A stretch of DNA of 8,191 bases from Lachnospiraceae bacterium UBA4381 (GTDB taxonomy: Bacteria; Bacillota; Clostridia; Lachnospirales; Lachnospiraceae), in the NCBI GenBank assembly GCA_002391105.1, contig DGRT01000134.1:5315-13505 (forward strand), written 5' to 3'. Shown here one piece after another: positions 6,810 through 8,191 of this stretch. How positions within the stretch are numbered: the first letter of the stretch is position 1; each line of letters opens with the position of its first letter. The notes under the pieces are model-generated. The model was not told where the DNA came from, searched no databases, and saw nothing but the letters and a program-made list of their open reading frames with translations. The position numbers and the translations under genes were made by a program.

Positions 6810-6848
6810 AACAAAATGGAGCAGTTTTGAAAACCGCTCCATTTTGTT
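6810..6848. terminator. Bidirectional intrinsic terminator between citrate synthase and isocitrate dehydrogenase
   Basis: AACAAAATGGAGC (6810-6822) pairs perfectly with GCTCCATTTTGTT (6836-6848). After one mismatch, a further 4 bp (GTTT/AAAC) close a 3-nt loop. The lower stem is A-rich on the left and T-rich on the right, so transcripts from either side end in a U-rich run. It lies 62 bp after the citrate synthase stop and about 86 bp after the isocitrate dehydrogenase stop, so it should serve both convergent genes. Confidence 0.88.
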
Positions 6849-6859
6849 ATTTAATAACA
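6845..6859. repeat. Second inverted repeat overlapping the terminator
   Basis: TGTTATT-T-AATAACA is a perfect 7-bp inverted repeat around one base. Its left half is shared with the right arm of the terminator stem, so the two structures would compete in RNA. It is AT-only apart from one G/C pair, and the DNA there is AT-rich, so chance is a real possibility. Confidence 0.3.
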
Positions 6860-6934
6860 GTTATTCATATCACTAAACCAAAGTATTTTCCAAAAACTCT
6901 TATTCTATACTTAGTATCAGTTCATTACTAACTA

Positions 6935-8146
6935 TCAGCCAACTATCTTCTCAAGACTTGCCCTGATAGCCTTTATGAAGTCTTCAGTATTAAGAGTTGT
7001 AACATTTTCAAGCTCTGTAATAAGCGCTAGATCCTTTGTCATAGTGCCTGATTCGATGGTACTGATGGTTGCCTTCTCAAGCTTATCGGCGAATTCCATA
7101 AGTGCAGCATTGCCATCCAGCTCACCTCTCTTACGAAGTGCTCCCGTCCAGGCAAATATAGTTGCTACAGGGTTAGTGGATGTCTCTTCACCCTTCAGAT
7201 ACTTATAGTAATGTCTCTGAACAGTTCCGTGAGCTGCTTCATATTCATAGTAGCCCTTTGGTGAAACAAGAACAGAAGTCATCATGGCAAGTGAGCCAAA
7301 TGCAGATGAAAGCATATCACTCATTACATCCCCATCATAGTTCTTGCACGCCCAGATAAAACCACCCTTGGATTTCATAACTCTAGCTACTGCATCATCA
7401 ATAAGTGTATAGAAATACTCTATTCCGGCTTCTTCAAACTTTTCCTTGTACTCAGCATCAAATATTTCCTGGAATATGTCCTTAAAGGTATGATCATATT
7501 TCTTGGAAATAGTATCCTTGCTTGCAAACCATATAGTCTGCTTTGTATCAAGCGCATATGTAAAGCAGCTTCTTGCAAAGCTTTCGATAGATGCAGTAAG
7601 GTTGTGCATACCCTGAACTATTCCGGGCGCCTTGAATTCATGAACAAGAACAGACTCGGTAGAACCATCCTCCGCAGTATATACAAGCTCAACCTTTCCC
7701 GGTCCCGGTATCTTCATCTCACTTGCCTTATATACATCGCCATAAGCATGTCTTGCTATAGTAATAGGCTTCTCCCAGTTACGTACACAAGGAGTGATAC
7801 CCTTCACCTGAATAGGAGCTCTGAATACAGTACCATCAAGAATAGCTCTGATAGTACCATTCGGACTCTTCCACATCTCCTTAAGGTTATATTCTTCAAC
7901 TCTGGCAGCATTAGGAGTAATGGTAGCGCATTTAACAGCAACTCCGTATTTTTCCGTAGCATGCGATGCATCTACTGTGACCTGATCATCAGTTTCATTT
8001 CTATGCTCAAGTCCCAGATCATAATACTCAGTATTCAGCTCCACAAAAGGATTAAGAAGTTCATCCTTTATAAGCTTCCAGAGAATTCGTGTCATCTCAT
8101 CTCCGTCCATCTCAACAAGTGGGGTGGTCATTTTGATTTTTTCCAT
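6935..8146 (-). CDS. icd: NADP-dependent isocitrate dehydrogenase, IDH1-like (type II)
   Basis: This 403-residue enzyme should oxidise isocitrate to 2-oxoglutarate and CO2, forming NADPH. It is the homodimeric, eukaryote-like type, not the E. coli Icd type. Residue numbers even coincide with human IDH1 over the first half: Lys72 and Thr77 in VKCATITP, Ser94 in MWKSPNGTIR, Arg100, Arg109, and Arg132 in ARHAYGD, all isocitrate-binding. Metal-binding aspartates fall in LIDD (248-251) and NYDGDVMSD (269-277). Arg311-His312 in HGTVQRHYYKY are the residues expected to hold the 2'-phosphate of NADP, which supports NADP over NAD. The phosphorylation-loop control of E. coli Icd is not expected in this type. 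The ATG at 8146 has a perfect AGGAGG 7 nt upstream. No confident promoter is visible in the remaining 45 bp. It is convergent with citrate synthase across a shared terminator. Confidence 0.96.
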   Translation of the reverse strand: MEKIKMTTPLVEMDGDEMTRILWKLIKDELLNPFVELNTEYYDLGLEHRNETDDQVTVDASHATEKYGVAVKCATITPNAARVEEYNLKEMWKSPNGTIRAILDGTVFRAPIQVKGITPCVRNWEKPITIARHAYGDVYKASEMKIPGPGKVELVYTAEDGSTESVLVHEFKAPGIVQGMHNLTASIESFARSCFTYALDTKQTIWFASKDTISKKYDHTFKDIFQEIFDAEYKEKFEEAGIEYFYTLIDDAVARVMKSKGGFIWACKNYDGDVMSDMLSSAFGSLAMMTSVLVSPKGYYEYEAAHGTVQRHYYKYLKGEETSTNPVATIFAWTGALRKRGELDGNAALMEFADKLEKATISTIESGTMTKDLALITELENVTTLNTEDFIKAIRASLEKIVG

Positions 8147-8153
8147 GTTTTTT

Positions 8154-8159
8154 CCTCCT
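8154..8159 (-). promoter_or_regulatory. Ribosome binding site of isocitrate dehydrogenase
   Basis: AGGAGG on the minus strand lies 7 nt before the ATG at 8146 and fixes this start. The overlapping 13-base element ATTATACGAGGAG (8155-8167, minus strand) also occurs ahead of the ABC-F gene (770-782). Confidence 0.88.
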
Positions 8160-8191
8160 CGTATAATTAACGCAGTTCCAAAAGTCTCATC

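Noticed and set aside
7490..8170. 226-codon open frame on the plus strand
   Set aside because: It is antisense to isocitrate dehydrogenase, which matches its family over the full length. The antisense product is rich in Ser, Arg and Ile with no recognisable motif.
1..8191. A defence, mobile or other novel multi-gene system
   Set aside because: Every gene except DUF1836 belongs to a well-known housekeeping family. I found no transposase, integrase, direct-repeat array, toxin-antitoxin pair or atypical composition.

Overview
The window looks like a chromosomal housekeeping segment from an anaerobic Firmicute of class Clostridia, most likely the family Lachnospiraceae. This rests on moderate-to-low GC, strong AGGAGG-type ribosome binding sites, frequent ATA and AGA codons, and the gene families present. 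The family-level placement is inference, because no rRNA or other marker is present. I see no mobile element, CRISPR array, tRNA or rRNA, and no gene-free stretch over 300 bases.

Positions 1-4548, all on the minus strand, hold a compact five-gene run. In transcription order it encodes a cytoplasmic GH13 alpha-amylase (4548-3091), a small TrpR-like YerC/YecD regulator (3077-2751), a CNNM/CorC-type membrane protein with CBS domains (2742-1450), a DUF1836-type protein (about 1475-843) and the N-terminal part of a YbiT-like ABC-F ATPase (761 to beyond the left edge). The first four genes are 13 bp apart, 8 bp apart and overlapping. This suggests one transcript from a good sigma-A-like promoter at 4601-4629, with a possible secondary promoter ahead of the ABC-F gene.

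Positions 4549-4750 form a divergent control region. It contains the amylase promoter, an extended -10 for the rightward HD-domain gene (4751-5266, probable TTG start) and two inverted repeats near the predicted transcription starts.

Positions 5380-8146 hold central-carbon genes: citrate synthase on the plus strand and a eukaryotic-type (IDH1-like) NADP-dependent isocitrate dehydrogenase on the minus strand. They converge on one long hairpin that should terminate both. With aconitase, which is not in this window, these two enzymes make the 2-oxoglutarate used for glutamate synthesis in anaerobes with an incomplete TCA cycle.

No new multi-gene system is evident. The points most worth checking are the mixed amylase/YerC/CNNM/DUF1836/ABC-F gene run, the inverted repeats in the divergent control region, the non-ATG start of the HD gene, and a 13-base leader element shared by the ABC-F and isocitrate dehydrogenase genes.
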